From Rhodovulum steppense (GTDB lineage Bacteria; Pseudomonadota; Alphaproteobacteria; Rhodobacterales; Rhodobacteraceae): a DNA stretch of 64,000 nt. Each line of letters starts with the position of its first letter. Position 1 is the first letter of the stretch. The position numbers were made by a program, and so were the translations under genes. The stretch covers positions 172,557 through 236,556 of the forward strand of contig NZ_SLVM01000001.1 in assembly GCF_004339675.1 (NCBI RefSeq), given 5' to 3'. The notes below the pieces were generated by a model. It was given only the letters and a program-made list of their open reading frames with translations. It had not been told where the DNA came from and made no database searches. Below are positions 63,142-64,000 of this stretch, piece after piece.

Positions 63142-63181
63142 CCTGACGGCAAGCTGAAGCGGGAATCGCCGTGCCGTCAGG
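63142..63181. promoter_or_regulatory. Inverted repeat before the second PepSY gene
   Basis: CCTGACGGC (63142) and GCCGTCAGG (63173) are perfect inverted copies 22 bases apart, 57 bases before the ATG. They match the element upstream of the first PepSY gene. Could bind the response regulator. Confidence 0.4.
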
Positions 63182-63237
63182 AAGCCCTCAGGTGGGATCT
63201 CCAGATTGGCCTTAGCAGACGAAAAGGAGACCCTGCC

Positions 63238-63618
63238 ATGAGAATGACCCTGACGGCCCTTTCCCTCGTCGCCTTGCTGTCGGCAGGCGCGGCCCTGGCC
63301 GATGATGATGACTGTTCCGTGCCGCGCAGCGAGTGGCAGCCCCGCGAGGCCGCGATGCAGGTGGCGCAGGCAAACGGCTGGACCGTGCGGGACTTCGAGA
63401 TCGACGATGGCTGCTACGAGATCGAGGGCCGGGACGGTGATGGCCGCGAGATCGAGGTGAAACTCGATCCGGGGACGCTGCAGATCGTCGAGATGGACTA
63501 CGAGGATGAGGACGACGACCGCGGCGGCGCCCGCAATCCCGCGCCTGCCGGTTCCGTCGCGCCGCCGCAGAACGGCCTCTTCGGGACCGGCGCGCCCCCG
63601 CAGGTTCAGGTGAACTGA
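63238..63618 (+). CDS. Second secreted PepSY-domain protein
   Basis: 126 residues. Signal peptide SLVALLSAGAALA; PepSY domain WQPREAAMQVAQANGWTVRD with IDDGCYEIEGRDGDGREIEV. It is a clear paralogue of the protein at 61387, with an added Pro/Gly-rich tail after an acidic stretch. AAAAGGAG precedes the ATG. Confidence 0.88.
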   Translation: MRMTLTALSLVALLSAGAALADDDDCSVPRSEWQPREAAMQVAQANGWTVRDFEIDDGCYEIEGRDGDGREIEVKLDPGTLQIVEMDYEDEDDDRGGARNPAPAGSVAPPQNGLFGTGAPPQVQVN

Positions 63619-63656
63619 GCCGCTCCGCAGCACCTCTCCGAACAAGGACACATTCC

Positions 63657-64000
63657 ATGAAATCGCTTCTCGCAACGCTCGCCCTGACCACCGCGCTGAC
63701 GCTCCCGGGCCTCACCATGGCGCGGCCGGTGACGCTCACCACGACTCTCAACAACTACGGCGGCGACGGCGCCTATCTCGCGCTCTACGTCACGGATGCC
63801 TCGGGCGTCTATGTCGGCAGCCTGTGGATGGCTGGCGGCAAGTCGAAATACTACGAGCATCTGAGCGACTGGTACCGCGCCACCGGCGGCGACACCGCGC
63901 AGGTAAACGGCATCACCGGCGCCAGCGTCGGCGCGGGCCGCACGCTCGAGATCACGCTCGATCTGGCCGACGCGCTGTTCGATGCGGGCTACACGCTCCA
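63657..64000 (+). CDS. DUF2271-domain protein, partial at window end
   Basis: At least 114 residues, cut by the window. Signal peptide LATLALTTALTLPGLTMA, then TTTLNNYGGDGAYLALYVTD and GGKSKYYEHLSDWYRATGGD, the DUF2271 pattern. Usually followed by PepSY-membrane and apbE genes in periplasmic flavinylation operons. The C-terminal copy at 52948 shows how it probably continues. Confidence 0.85.
   Translation, partial: MKSLLATLALTTALTLPGLTMARPVTLTTTLNNYGGDGAYLALYVTDASGVYVGSLWMAGGKSKYYEHLSDWYRATGGDTAQVNGITGASVGAGRTLEITLDLADALFDAGYTL

Overview
The window is a GC-rich (visibly about two-thirds G+C) stretch of an alphaproteobacterial chromosome, most likely order Rhodobacterales (Rhodobacter/Rhodovulum/Paracoccus-like). 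The assignment rests on protein style, an FNR/FnrL-type box at the cyd operon, a VPLPA-CTERM protein, an NsrR-type regulator, and cobalamin and glycine riboswitches in typical positions. No database could be searched, so all names come from recognised motifs and gene order.

Layout. (1) 168-7885: a compact seven-gene plus-strand cluster of an FHA protein, a PP2C phosphatase, three P-loop/dynamin-like GTPases and two small unassigned proteins. It looks like a phospho-signalling and membrane-GTPase module and is the best candidate for an undescribed system. (2) 7932-12485: B12 uptake and synthesis (promoter, cobalamin riboswitch, BtuB-like receptor, BtuF-like binding protein, CobQ). (3) 12727-17258: complete branched-chain amino-acid-type ABC transporter. 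(4) 17295-24288: cytochrome bd oxidase with its assembly exporter (cydD-cydC-cydA-cydB-cydX, minus strand), an FNR-like box before cydA, and a divergent NsrR/Rrf2 regulator. (5) 24402-27548: glycerate kinase plus a GH13_18 phosphorylase, probably glucosylglycerate catabolism. (6) 27563-29809: ECF sigma factor, putative anti-sigma, ZraP/CpxP-like and EF-hand proteins. (7) 30015-33457: DUF983, Nudix, tRNA-Ala(CGC), then about 1.8 kb of degenerate, partly phage-derived DNA. (8) 33458-46476: AI-2E exporter, VPLPA-CTERM beta-helix protein, a tightly packed minus-strand catabolic cluster (alcohol dehydrogenase, MFS, BKACE/DUF849, three alpha/beta hydrolases, endonuclease/phosphatase-family protein, PLP dehydratase, haloacid dehalogenase), then VOC, FKBP and a conserved membrane protein. 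(9) 46625-51226: tandem glycine riboswitch and gcvT-gcvH-gcvP. (10) 51227-58912: a scrapyard of broken mobile and host genes around a chromate transporter and a perfect 32-repeat type I-E CRISPR array. The cas locus is reduced to a cas6e tail and a cas1 head. An approximately 740-bp inversion splits a DUF6880 gene at the far end of the array, followed by a TniB-type transposition ATPase. (11) 59246-64000: two-component system diverging from a PepSY / ferric-reductase-like / PepSY / DUF2271 redox cluster that runs off the window.

Links between regions: fragments of a DUF2271 gene (52948) and an ApbE gene (57070) flank the CRISPR region and resemble parts of the redox cluster at the window end, so an earlier copy of that type of operon was probably shattered by the IS110/CRISPR/Tn events. 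The metabolic regions (2-6, 8, 9) look intact and ordinary.
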